DNA from: Astropecten irregularis
Taxonomy: Eukaryota; Echinodermata; Asteroidea; Paxillosida; Astropectinidae
Assembly: GCA_963971285.1 (NCBI GenBank)
Contig: OZ020258.1
Coordinates: 12,792,614 to 12,856,613 of the forward strand
DNA: 64,000 bases
Direction: 5' to 3'
Shown here: one piece after another, positions 53,601 to 63,678 of the stretch
Layout of the letters: each line of letters starts with the position of its first letter
Position numbering within the stretch: position 1 is the first letter of the stretch
Position numbers and translations under genes: made by a program
Notes under the pieces: model-generated
Told to the model about the DNA's origin: nothing
Seen by the model: the letters and a program-made list of their open reading frames with translations, nothing else
The model's database searches: none

Positions 53601-56600
53601 TGAATCCGAGTACAGTGGTGTGTTTCCAGAACAACCAACTGGGCGTATTGGGGTGGAGAAGATGGTGGTGTGTGCGGGATTATACTTTTCAAGGCGTTGT
53701 CATGAATACTGTAATACTGAAGGCTCTGTTGTTTGTTTGGTCCGGCAAACTGTTGATAGACCAACCGTGCACTTTCGGTTTACTCCAAAAAAAAAGAAAA
53801 AAGCAAAGACTTTCTTTGCCGACTTTCTTTGAGTGAGTTGTGGAGTTGAGGACTACAAAACACCAGTGTTGTAGTCGAGACCTGGAAGTCCGAGACCGAG
53901 ACCGAGACCGAGACCTGATGGGGGAGACCTATACAACACTGCAAAACACAATGTAATATACGCTGTAAAATCAGGGCCTCGGCTGTACCAGGTTATACCT
54001 CTGGCTTCTTCTCTATCATAAGAGACTTATTGCACCTAACTGTCTACTGCAACGCTTCTAAATATATCAAGTAACAAGTGTTTTTCGTATGTGGATCGGT
54101 TTGCGGAAACACCATGTAAGAATCGTTCGTACTTTCGCACTTCTATTTCGTTCGCACTTCTCGTAAGGTCTCAACGTTTCGACTAGCCTGCTCCAGTCAT
54201 CATCAGCAGACCAGTGTATTATCGTCACTAGATTAGGAGAGAAGAGAGACATGTCCTCTGAAGTGTTTATTTTCATACACAACAACAATCATAGGTCTTT
54301 CAGACACTTACTGAGGCCCAGTCCCGTACAGGTGGTACTTGATGCCAAGAGAAACACCAACAATGATAACAGGCAAACCTGAAACAGGAGCAGAGGCAAA
54401 ACAAAATTGGACCTTATTTAAATGGTACTGACTTTGCACAAACGTTTGTGATGATCGCTTTTAAGTTTACCCGGCGGCGGTAACAGAATGTAGGATTTTT
54501 CAGCTTACCCCATCCGGCCAGATAATAGAGAGGCATCTTGCTCCGCCCTTGCTCAAAAACAGAGATAACCTGTCGGTACAGGTGTACGCCCTCAACGAGC
54601 ATCCAGCAAAAGACAGCTAGGAACAGGTAGTGAAGAGCTATCGCCACAATCTTACAGGGGATCTATTTCCATGGGAAATAAAAGTGTTGTCCTTTGTGAT
54701 AAAACACTAATATCATTACTGTCACTTGCAAATGCATTGCTTTTCAACATGGGCGTTTCACAATAGTGCGCCACCATGAGTTCGCAATGCGCTGGCCAAT
54801 CACAATGCGCGGAATTATTTCTGTCGACAAACTGCGCATGTGGAAAGATGCGCAGTTTGTCGACAACTTGGCCAACGCTTTGCAAACTCATGCTGGCGCA
54901 CTTTTGTGAAATGCACGTATTCATTTTTATCACACTTTTAAATGCAAAGGACTACTTTTAACATTTTCAATTAACGTGTTAGGACATTCGCCTTATACTA
55001 AGCATACCAGAGTGAGGTCTGAAGCCACGCCCACCAAGAAGAGGGCCACGCCCAGCAACAGCGCTGCCATCAGATTCTTATGAATTGTCATACGTTCCGA
55101 AGCCACTGACGATCTGATAAGGAAAAACATATTCAGTGTATTGTGAAGTTAGAATTTTTTACTACATGTTCTTTATTTCCCTGTTACAGGGTACAGTACA
55201 GAATTAGTTACATACCCAAACCGGAAATGTTCACCGATTTACGTATAACTTTCAGGATATGAAGATGGTGTTTGCAGAAACATACCGTTAACATATTACT
55301 GCCTGGAATGGTGTATTTATCCCGAATTTAGTTAAACAAAGTCCAAAAACATGTCAGTTTTGATCTCGGTGTAAGATCAAAACCATTCATTATATTTTAT
55401 AAGAAAAAATGAGTCGGGTTTTCGCTATTTTCTCGTGACTCACAATGGGAGACTTTTGAGAACCGTTCTTCAAGTCAACAGCGCACGCGCATGCACAACA
55501 GCGCAGGCGCAAAACAACGCGGGCATGTTCACAATAATGTGCGCATGCGCTGTTGACTTGAAGACCGGTTCTCAAAAGTCCCCCATTGAGCTCAAATTTT
55601 CACAGGATTATCCGTTCATGTACATGCTGGATTTAGACAAAGTGTGAGTGCTGTTCTGTGACCTTTACCGATCATGTATTATACCTTTAATTCGAACGAA
55701 TAAATAAATAATAGGGCCTACGTACCCGAGATATAAAAACACAATGAGAGCTACAACCAGGGAAACGATGGACAGGGTTGAGCACGTATACGTTAGGATG
55801 AGAAGTATAGTATCGTGGATACTGCCTTCATCTGGAACCTGCCAGAAAAACAACATGAAATATTGCACTTACATCTAATTTACCATTTGAAAATAACTGG
55901 AACTCTAAACGTCAAGTTTCATATTTTGTTTTTCTAGAAAATGTGGAGTGTGGCCTTGCAAATGAACAACTCCCAAGATGAAAATTAAAGAATAAATATA
56001 TTGAGATTCATATAGGTGTGTCACCAGACTCTACCTTTCACTAACCTGTTTTTCAACAACTTGCATAAGAACAGCAAAGTTGGTGGTATGATTGCAGAAA
56101 CAGGACACCGTATCATTGCCAGATTCCTCGTCTGCCTCAACAATGGAGCAGCCGAACTTGGACCACTTCCCACTACCAGAGAGGCCGCTATACATGCAGG
56201 TTAAATAGCATTCGAGCATAATATAACATGAAATATTTTAATTATTTAATGAACAGCAAAGGGATCTGACCAGATTAATCTACGAAATCAAAATAAGAAA
56301 AATTGACTGGAGCAAGATTCGAACCTGAAGCTTAAGGAATACTGTACAGGTGGTCTGACCATTAAATAAGATTAATTTAAGTCACTCATATTATAGGTGG
56401 AAAAAAAGAAAAAGGAATGAAGCTGGATTCGAACCTTTGGCCTCGGGAATATCGTACCGGAGCTCTACCAACTGAGCTTTTCAGCCCTATCTTAGGTCGA
56501 ACGTATCCCTAATTGACAACTATACTAATTTGTGTAAGTAAATTTGCGTAATATGTTTTGGTATAGGCCTTAGCATATAGACCGTTGTACATGGACAGGC

Positions 56601-59600
56601 AGACTAGCAGGACAGTTATGGGTAAACATATCAAATTACCTGATGTCGAACTTCCAAAAGACACAGCTGAATTCCTGAGTCTCGTTGTCTCGGATCTCCA
56701 CGTCCTGTACAAATGAAACACGATTTGGAAGTATCATGACGTCAAGGTCTCAAGATATTTTTGTATTTACGGAGGATGTCAATCAGCAAATAAAATGTCG
56801 ACATGTAAACATGATTTTCATGGTTTGTTTGTTTGTTTATTTCTTTTCCAAATGTAACCATCTGTTATGAATACAGATATATATATATATATTTTTTTTT
56901 TTATGGAAGTCGCCGGCAACACAAGGCACAAAGGCCACTCGAGGTGAGGGCTAAAAGAAGAAAGAGAAAGGAAAAGAAAGCGCACAGAATTGAGATAACA
57001 GAAGCCTATTCACATTGCACTTGAACTTAGACAAATTATATACAGCAGGGAAACAGGATGCAGGTAAGGAGTTCCAGAGTGAAGCAGTACGTTGGAAGAA
57101 ACTCGTAGCATACCCCTTGGACCTGCATTTGGGAGTCACAACTGTATGAGGATGGGATTTGACTGAGAGGCGAGTGGTTCGTTGTGAGGGACGGTCAACA
57201 GGGACGACCAACGAAAGACCATTGGAACACATGCCGTGATAGTATCTGTAAAACAGGCTCAGAGAAGATACATTGCGACCATGTGAGAGGGGTTCCAAGG
57301 AAGATGACAATTCTTGGCCCACCAGGTTAACAACTCGACGCTGTATTCTGTCCAACAGAGAAAGGTGACAAGCTGGAGCACCGGACCAGATGTGACAACA
57401 GTACTCCATAACAGGGCGGATTGTCGTCTTGTATAAGTACAGAATGACAGGGGGAAGGCATTTCCGTGCACTTCCGTGTCTTTCGAAAAGATTGACGGAC
57501 TTTTACTTACGTGAAAATTCTTTGGGGTGGAGTATTCCACGGAGAGAGAGGTTTTTCCACCACTGGAAGCCAGGACAGTCACAACCTCACTGTGAAGTCG
57601 CTCACCCGTAGCACTTTCTGCAGTTAAGCTGTCTGTTGGTTCATCTCCAGGTGATAAAGTAGCCATGTTCCTGAACACACCGCCGGCTAACATGGCGCTG
57701 TCGTGAGCTGACGGTGTTTAAAAGGATAGCGTGATAACGGCTTTCAGCTTATAAAAGTCATTTGTCCTAACTGGTGAAATTAGTTAATTGCGTTCATTGA
57801 AAGTAAAATAAAATAGGGGTGTATCATATTAATTGGGCCAATATGGATCCGCGGAGCTGATTACCATAATTTGTTTATAAATCATGAAGTATTTTTTTTT
57901 AGATAACTTTTATTTGTATTTATTTATTTGCTGTATTTATTATCATTTGTCAATATTTTTGAAGGGGGTCTCTTATAATTAATGTATTGTGCAGTTATAA
58001 TTTTGAAAAGTTTTGTGATTCAAGCTATGAATTTGGACTTGAAGCATTTTGGCTCTAACGTTGGCTCTATTTGGCCTTCAAAATGGAGAGTTCCTTCTTG
58101 GAAACTGGCGGTTAATCGGTTTGGGGTATAGCACATTTTTGGTGTTTTTTTCTGAGGCTAATTAGCAAAATTTCTCATCGCCAAATAAAAAATGGAAAAG
58201 AATTTTGTAGTGGGAAATTTGGATTAATATTCAAACGGTATTATTATCAGTATTGTTGCAAAACCCTAGAGACAATTCTACAGTGAAGTTTCAGTATTTT
58301 ATGCAAAAGTCAAAAGGAGTTTAATTAGTGTGGTTCGCCCTTTGAATATTGTGACCATAGACATAAATAACCTATTTACGTCTATGATTGTGACGGTCTT
58401 GCGCCCTCAACGTCGATTCTGCAACATTACCTAGCATTAACAAGATGGACGTCGGTAGTGAAGACTGCAAAGCCATTTTGATAAGTAAGTTCATCGAATG
58501 TTTCTAAAAATAACAGTAGGCTACTACAAAACAAAAGACTTTCTGAAAAGGCAGACGATATATGTCTAGACAACAGCTGAGTAGGCTTGAAGTTACTTGA
58601 AGTTCGTTTTATACAATTTACCGCGGGACAATAAGGAAGCGCGTCTCATGCATTGTGTCTTTGTGTTCTGTATAGGAATCTTGAGAATTTCATTAGAACA
58701 TGTCTTCTTGCCGAGGTGTTGCAGGAATTCTTTATCATTCAAATACTTCAACGACGACTACTAAAGCCAAACCCAGGACTAGTAACGAAGGGGGACGTGT
58801 GCAGTGACCAAAGGCAAAAGGCTGTTTTTACACAAGAAGTTGTGAGCAGCAGACCGACTGAGGAATACATGCAACGGTGGACATAATTTATTTATACCAG
58901 AGAAGTTTTTGTCGTGGAATTCCTGGGCAGATATCGTGGCAGTGAACTGTGAGTCCAAACTGGACCAGTGCCATCCTGACAGAAGTAGCTCCTCGGAATT
59001 CACCTCGAACAGCTGGATTTCTGACAGCAGAAAAGAAGCGTCAAAAAATGAGGTAAGTCGTCTGAGTAATTGAAATAACTCCTTGGTTAATATCAAGTGA
59101 ATACAAAACCGAATTGGTTTCCAGCGCTGCATAGTAAACCATAAGTGTTCATTCAAAATTTTCACCCCAAACCGGCAGACAATAACTGTTCAACACGGTG
59201 TCCTCATTGACACACTGCCCCCTACAAACTACACTGTAATTAATCCAGCTTTTCAGGTCACTTTAGTAGAATGATGAGAAAATTATGACCTATACAATAA
59301 AGGGATATTTGATTTCAGTGACAACGTATGTCTTTTAACTCTTTAGGAAATAAATGAATAGTCGCGTTTAATCAATAAATAAATGTCTTCATGTTGTACA
59401 CGACACATAAAATTGGCCGATAAACTAGGTTATACCGATATTTTCTGAGGCTATTTCCATCGACGATTCTTTCTCGAGACCGTTGCCGACTTTCAAAACA
59501 ATGTCTTCCAAGGCATGTATGATTTGAAATGGACCAGACACTGCCTGTCCCTGCAACGGAGTAAAGTATTTTTAAATTATATCATTAGAGAAAGCTGAAT

Positions 59601-62600
59601 TTATCTGCATTGAAATCAATGCCCAGAATACTCTGTAACTTGTAAAAACATGCATAGGCAAACTCGTTTCCGTTAAAGCCAAAAATTCATGTTAAGTCAT
59701 TGATCATGCTCCACGTACAAGCAAAATAACAATACAAAATAACACTGTCTTTAATTGCAGTTATACGAAAAACAAACCCAAACAAAGAAAACCATTTGGG
59801 GGAGAGGGAATTGAAACAAACGTCCTGATAGCCTACCATTTCCGCGCTTTTCCAAGATTCGGCATTGTTTGGATTTAGCAAGTTACTTCCAACTGTAACA
59901 ACTTTCTGCAAGGAAACATCACATCAAACTTGTACTTCGTGATTATGCACGAGATTTAAGGCATTCAAACACAATACATGGGTGTTTACGAACATAGTGT
60001 ATATTCCCAAGGTACATAATTACCCACTGGAGGTTGTGTTAAAGTCAATGCAGGAAAATGAGGAATTATTTAAGTTTTAACATGTTGGGCCTATTGGTTG
60101 TGATTTTAGGGCGACTTACATTGAGTGTTGTAAACATAAGGATTTTTCTGTAACACATGTATTTAAATAGAGCCTAAGTGATACCATGCCGGTGCTAAGG
60201 ATCTGATGACGTCATTATGACGTCGTCAATTGCCCTTATATCATAAGAATTTTTTACCAAAAGGGTATCCCATTGGATGCTTTGGTGTAAAGGAAGAGGT
60301 GATTTAGTCCCTCGTATAACGATATTTTCACTTGAATAGGAACCTGCAAATTACTAATAATTGGATTTCATCAACACCATGGGATACACTGATCTCAGAG
60401 TCAGAGGGCTCTTTGTTTACCTCCATGATTTAACCGTGTAGTTGTGTAATACCACAGTCAGTACGATTTGTCGAGTACCCAAATGTCTGGCAAATATACC
60501 GACGTAAATGCTTATTACCTGAAGCATGTTCTGAGTGGCGTTTACATCTGCCGTGTCCCAGTCCGTCTCGGCCACAGACTCTAAGAAATTGACCGAGGCG
60601 GTGAGGTCTGAAGGTTGTACGGACGTGGTCGTGTTTGCAGTAACTTGCAGTAAAACATTCAGTCCGATCTCGGCGATATTAGGAGAGATACTAGCTGTAT
60701 TGCCTCCGGATAAGGCACCGCAGAATGACGCAATTTCCTGTGGAAAAAAATTGATCAAGACCCAATAGAGGAACATACCACCTGTGTTAAGTTCCTTATA
60801 TCTCATGGTCATTAAATGACATTGCTCATTTTGATCAATCTAAGTCACCAGTCATAAATGACAATTAAGTGAGCTGATTATGAATTAGTTAAGTAATAAA
60901 CTTGACCACACTTGCTCATCTCCTCTATCCTATAGTTTCTCAGCCTTATTGCGTGCTTTCCCTGTTTCCCTTGTCACTCTTTGGTTGTTCTGATTCTATC
61001 ATCCATTTATTTGTATCTTTACTTGCACGTTCTTGTCGTCTTGACATTTAGCGTTTGGGGAAGATCCTTCTAGGATCGAAACGTCAGACCCTCCTAACGC
61101 CATGCGAATTGATGTAGTGTTAATAATTGGTAACCCACCGAGAAGCATATTCTTCTCTGAATGATCTTTGGTGGGAGTGTTTTTAATGTTGGATCCTACC
61201 TTATCTGTGAGACCCTCTGAATCGACTGCCTTCTTCAATTCGTCCAAGAACTGAGTTGATTGTTCCGGCCCAGTTTCCGTATCACCACCCCCATCGCCTC
61301 CTGGTAATGCTGACGGTGTCGCTGCATCCACAGGCAAACATGTAGGCACCCCTGTGCTATAGAAGGCACTTGTATCAGCTAAAGATGACATCAGTAAGGT
61401 TGTTGGCTCTTGAGGTTGTGTTGAATGAATGACGCTAGTGGTTTGTGCCATCAAGGGAGGGTCACTCGTACTTGGATTAACGGTAGTTTCTTCCACACTC
61501 GGAGGCAACTCAGTCGTCTGCTCGGTCGAAGTGCTTGCCGATGTCGACACCACCTGCGTGCACATCTGTTGTTCACATACATACGTCGTGTCTTGTCGAC
61601 AGTTGTCATTTACAGTACAATCTGTATATATTAAGAACGACACAAATTATTGTCTTTTTGTCGATGTTATGCATTTTATCAAAGCTTTGTTACAAAATTG
61701 GCTTCGGGATGACATCGTGAACCCAAGAGACTGCCTGTTATGGCCTTTGGATAAATACAACATTTCAGACGGAACTTTCGTTTATAATCCAATACGTGTT
61801 GGGTAACATTTTACATAATAATGAGCGAATTCGTATAGCGCGTCGCAAATAAGTAAGATTTTACACAACCTGTGTGTTCTTTTTCTGTGAGGGATAGGAA
61901 AAAGATAAGTACATTTGTAGTTAAAGTATTATGCTTCAATCACTTCCCGTATTTCAGAGATACACTCACTTGACAACAATTGGAAACTTGTGCTTCGTAA
62001 TTGTGACAATTGTGTGGAATATGCCATACAAAGCAATCTGAAAAGGACTCTATAGACGGGTTTTCTAGTGGTCACTTTGACTATGGCGCATCCATTTTGT
62101 CACCTTCCTTGTATGCTGTTCGGAAAAGATAACACCAATTCTAAAAAGAAAACGGGTACCAGACTATTCTAAATTCAAGAATCGCTTTGATGGCACTGCT
62201 TCGAATGCAGGATGGATGTGAATAAGGCCTATTAGGATTGTGATCGCAGTTGTAAGTGTACTTTATAGGGAGAGATAATTTGGACCATTGACCACAGTCT
62301 AAAAAATTCGCAGAGTACGATAAAATATCCTTGGTTTATATGAAATGTTTTGTACTAGAATGTCCATTGATAAAGTTAACAAGTAGATAGAGTCTCATGT
62401 AGACAACAGGTGCTATCACAAGTAAATTCACAACGTATAACATGGATAATTATGTTTCATGGAAAAGAGTAAGGTTTTTGAAGTAGAATACCCCAAAATA
62501 GAAAAAGGAAAACAAAACTCACAAGTTGTTGAGTAATCGAGAACGCATCCGAGCAATTCCATTCTTAATTGGACATGCGTTGGGTTTAACACATGAATTT

Positions 62601-63678
62601 TGATGTAGTCTGCATACACGGGGTATGGAAAGATGTTGGTAACCATGTCAAGTGCATCGAAGTTCAGGTTGAATACCTATGGAAGTGGGAACATGAAGTT
62701 AGAGACGTGTTAGTCAGTAATGAGTATTATAAATCTCGATCTTGTGTGATAAATGATCTTTAATAATGCTTTATAGCCCATGCAGTTATAATAATAATAA
62801 TAATATAGGACATTTATGTTGTGCAGCTACTATAATTGTAAATACACTCTACTGCGCATTACAATTTGCATTCCTGAAAGCATATCAATTCCCTGGGGTG
62901 TATACAGCTCCGTGCTACCATAAGGTAGCACGGAAGCTAATCAAACCACAAAGACTCAACTCTACCCTCATGTACCCATTTACACCTGGGTGAAGAGAAA
63001 CAATATGACAAAGGGTCTTGCCAAAGCACCACTAACCCATGGCTGGACTCGAACCCACAATCTGTGGATTGACCAGGGATTATATCTGAACTCGGTCAAA
63101 CAAATTCCGCCATTTCTACTCAAACTTTATGCTGAGATCTGTTTAAGTCTATGCTGAGTTTCTGGCTCTTTGATTTGCATTTGTGCAACCTGTCAGTCTT
63201 GTAGAGCTCTTCCAATAGTAAAGGATGTGTACAGACAGTTTACACGTCTACTAAATTCAATACTCTATGGCTTACAATTAAATCAGAACATGAACATCAA
63301 GATGAATTCTGAAGAGTTTATCCTATGTCAGCGGGGCAATGCCATTCTGAAATATCCATCTCTATCGGACAATACCTGTTTGTCAATGCCAACTTTTATC
63401 TTTTCATGTGAACATTTTGAATATGAAGACAAATTTGTGAATAATTATAACTGTTTAGTAAATCTATCTTTGAGCTCGTGAAAAACAGACGATTTTATGA
63501 ATGACTACGATTCGGTCTTTACCTTTATTTGACCGTTATCAGTGATGAAGGAACTGTCTCCAGTAACTGTGGAACCGTACTTAATTTTGGCTTTTTTGAG
63601 GAAACGTGGTTCATTCGAGTTTGAAAGACGCCCTTGAGTTATAATGCCTGTGACCCGTGTAGATTGTTCAAATGTGAC
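47643..63678 (-). CDS. Adhesion GPCR with F5/8 type C domain (5' end outside window)
   Basis: Minus-strand gene, exons in order of transcription: 63678-63523, 62676-62523, 61621-61200, 60737-60519, 59905-59837, 59550-59436, 57707-57511, 56704-56640, 56187-56046, 55838-55726, 55113-55008, 54662-54509, 54378-54312, 53187-53121, 52573-52488, 51750-51630, 50863-50822, 50209-50144, and tentatively 47816-47643. All junctions are GT-AG and every phase matches its partner. The roughly 840 residues comprise the end of an F5/8 type C domain, a Cys and Ser/Thr-rich linker, a GAIN domain, the GPS (CVFWKF...CFCNHTTNFAVLM) with cleavage expected at HT|T, seven helices and a short tail. Helix 3 holds FCWMLVEGVHLY and helix 6 LLGISWIIG, both typical of this class. 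Such receptors sense extracellular matrix or cell contacts and signal through G proteins. The ligand and orthology are unknown. The last exon fits by phase only. Confidence 0.88.
48188..48290 (+). mobile_element. tRNA-derived SINE, best copy
   Basis: Contains an A box (TAGCTCAGTTAG) and a B box (GGTTCGAATCC) and continues into CAATTTCTTTGTTCACCTTT. The anticodon arm does not form a correct 5-bp stem with a 7-nt loop, so it is not a working tRNA gene. Related copies lie at 36505-36570 (+), 56295-56371 (-) and 56401-56500 (-). Confidence 0.75.
49380..49534 (+). pseudogene. Isolated F5/8 type C domain exon fragment, opposite strand
   Basis: The plus strand encodes AWVDFHQFDVVRLVATQGPG and then GFYTLGKKSDF and NNWNMLQYK. 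The pattern W.DF....V..VATQG...FYTL.....D....W resembles the middle of an F5/8 type C domain. A possible donor (ACAA|GTAATA) follows at 49535. No neighbouring exon was found on this strand. It lies in the last intron of the receptor gene, which itself carries an F5/8C domain. It may be a decayed inverted copy or a fragment of another gene. Confidence 0.45.
50983..51365. mobile_element. TTAA MITE with 24-bp inverted ends
   Basis: TTAAAGGTAGTATCATACTT at the left and AAGTATGAAACTACCTTTAA at the right are inverted repeats flanked by TTAA. The left half resembles 36228-36440 (GGGCAAAAATACCAAG, ATACAGTTACTGTCATCTG). The right half is the reverse of the 44696-type family start, so this is a composite family member. 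Confidence 0.75.
52237..52333. repeat. Three-unit minisatellite in a receptor intron
   Basis: AAGGAAGGTGCTACGTACAT recurs three times with irregular spacers (about 38-45 bp). The third unit has a 4-bp insertion (GCAT). Confidence 0.8.
54749..54917. mobile_element. Fold-back MITE with GC-rich palindromic core
   Basis: The ends CGTTTCACAATAGTGCGCCA and TGGCGCACTTTTGTGAAATG are inverted. The centre is a near-perfect palindrome: CTGTCGACAAACTGCGCAT (54821-54839) and ATGCGCAGTTTGTCGACAA (54848-54866). It lies in the receptor intron next to exon 54662-54509. Confidence 0.75.
55185..55690 (+). mobile_element. TTAA-type MITE carrying a nested fold-back insertion
   Basis: The outer sequence matches 44696-45065. 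Between GTGACTCA and TTGAGCTCAAATTTTC, where other copies have only about 10 bp (GATGGCCGA), this copy has about 145 bp (55443-55588). The inverted ends of that insert are AATGGGAGACTTTTGAGAAC and GTTCTCAAAAGTCCCCCATT, and its centre repeats GCGCACGCGCATG / ATGTGCGCATGCGC. It is an insertion into an older element. Confidence 0.75.
56295..56371 (-). mobile_element. tRNA-derived SINE fragment
   Basis: On the minus strand it reads GTACAGTATTCCTTAAGCTT, then GGTTCGAATCTTGCTCCAGT and CAATTTTTC. The B box is nearly intact, the A box decayed. Confidence 0.6.
56401..56500 (-). mobile_element. tRNA-derived SINE copy
   Basis: On the minus strand it reads GGGCTGAAAAGCTCAGTTGG, TAGAGCTCCGGTACGATATT and GGTTCGAATCC, followed by an A/T-rich tail. 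Both internal promoter boxes are visible. Confidence 0.65.
56945..57430 (-). mobile_element. 3' fragment of a jockey/CR1-like LINE
   Basis: The minus strand encodes a C-terminal piece of a non-LTR reverse-transcriptase ORF: MEYCCHIWSGAPACHLSLLD, RIQRRVVNLVG, LSLFYRYYHGMCSNGL, SFFQRTASLWNSLP, FKCNVNRLL. These are hallmarks of the region after the RT domain. A possible A-rich tail (AAAAAAAAATATATAT, minus strand) lies near 56880-56900. It is 5'-truncated, as is usual for LINEs, and sits in a receptor intron. Confidence 0.75.
58445..58886 (+). CDS. Unrecognised small gene candidate nested in a receptor intron
   Basis: On the plus strand, opposite to the receptor, an ATG in good context (AACAAGATGG, 58445) opens MDVGSEDCKAILI and runs into a strong donor (ATAA|GTAAGT at 58484/58485). 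A second open stretch to 58886 reads NLENFIRTCLLAEVLQEFFI and ends TEEYMQRWT. An acceptor at 58635 (AATAAG|G) would join the two in frame for about 96 residues, but its pyrimidine tract is poor. The better acceptor at 58675 gives an early stop. A further open stretch in another frame (58846-59050, KFLSWNSWADIVAVN, RKEASKNE) ends at the perfect donor GAG|GTAAGT. The product is not recognised. An intron or a sequencing shift may separate these pieces. Confidence 0.25.
61048..61101 (+). other. Second hammerhead-like hairpin
   Basis: GAAGATCCTTCTAGGATCGAAACGTCAGACC contains a short hairpin (AGATCC/GGATC with a TTCT loop) directly before GAAAC, and the outer ends (TAGCGTTTGGGG and CCTCCTAACGCC) can pair imperfectly. 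The CUGAUGA element is not visible, so this copy should be inactive. It shares GGATCGAAACG and GTCAGACCCTC with 7942-8027. Confidence 0.3.
61200..61621 (-). other. Receptor exon: Cys-containing and Ser/Thr-rich linker
   Basis: 140 residues. It opens with several cysteines (YCTVNDNCRQDTTYVCEQQMC), possibly a small EGF-like or similar module, followed by a Ser/Thr/Pro-rich stretch likely to be heavily O-glycosylated. The end (FLDELKKAVDSEGLTDK) begins the GAIN subdomain A region. Confidence 0.7.
62523..63678 (-). other. Receptor exons encoding the F5/8 type C (discoidin) domain
   Basis: Exon 63678-63523 encodes 52 residues (VTFEQSTRVTGIITQG..., KIKYG, GQIK). Exon 62676-62523 follows (VFNLNFDALD, YADYIKIHVL, MELLGCVLDY). 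The order of beta strands and the closing ...MELLGC agree with coagulation factor 5/8 C domains, which bind phospholipids, glycans or proteins. The start of the domain lies beyond 64000. Confidence 0.8.
62795..63090 (-). mobile_element. tRNA-derived SINE, inverted copy
   Basis: Reverse complement of the SINE at 9541-9908: GTGGGTTCGAGTCCAGCCAT (B box), CTTGGCAAGACCCTTTGTC, CACCCAGGTGTAAATGGGTA, CCTATATTATTATTATTATT at the 3' end. It is located in the receptor intron between its first two visible exons. Confidence 0.75.

Larger units (their letters stand above)
50144..55838 (-). other. Receptor exons of the seven-helix domain
   Basis: Helix 1: ILLILTYTCSTLSIVSLVVA (55838-55726). Helix 2: HKNLMAALLLGVALFLVGVA (55113-55008). 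Helix 3: ALHYLFLAVFCWMLVEGVHL (54662-54509). Helix 4: LPVIIVGVSLGIKYH (54378-54312). Extracellular loop 2 and helix 5: CWLTAKDGLIWAFVGPVILI (53187-53121), completed by VNVIVLVMVVKVV (52573-52488). Helix 6: ALMLVPLLGISWIIGLFT (51750-51630). Helix 7: GFFMAVLYCLLSNE (50863-50822). The next exon is the basic start of the tail, VRAALRHDMKKRADRSMG. Cys in loop 2 (CW) and Cys at the top of helix 3 (IPCK) can form the conserved disulphide. Confidence 0.88.
56046..57707 (-). other. Receptor exons of the GAIN end and GPS motif
   Basis: Exon 57707-57511 (VFRNMATLSP, LHSEVVTVLASS), exon 56704-56640 (FSCVFWKFDI) and exon 56187-56046 (GSGKWSKFGCSIVEADEESG, CFCNHTTNFAVLM) together form GAIN subdomain B. The four GPS cysteines and two tryptophans are present. 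The tripeptide at the cut site is H-T-T, which satisfies the H-X-S/T rule. A LINE fragment lies in the intron between the first two exons. Confidence 0.85.

Noticed and set aside
53386-53764. Overlapping minus-strand open frames of 75-82 codons in a receptor intron
   Set aside because: They contain no recognisable motif, and the two frames differ and overlap. They could be a decayed retroelement end but cannot be supported.
53880-53935. GAGACCGAGACC repeats as a functional array
   Set aside because: This is simple-sequence repetition with no spacer and repeat structure.
58779-59165. 128-codon minus-strand open frame as a receptor exon
   Set aside because: It has no acceptor or donor in a fitting phase, and exons 59550-59436 and 57707-57511 join perfectly without it. 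The plus-strand reading looks more coding-like.
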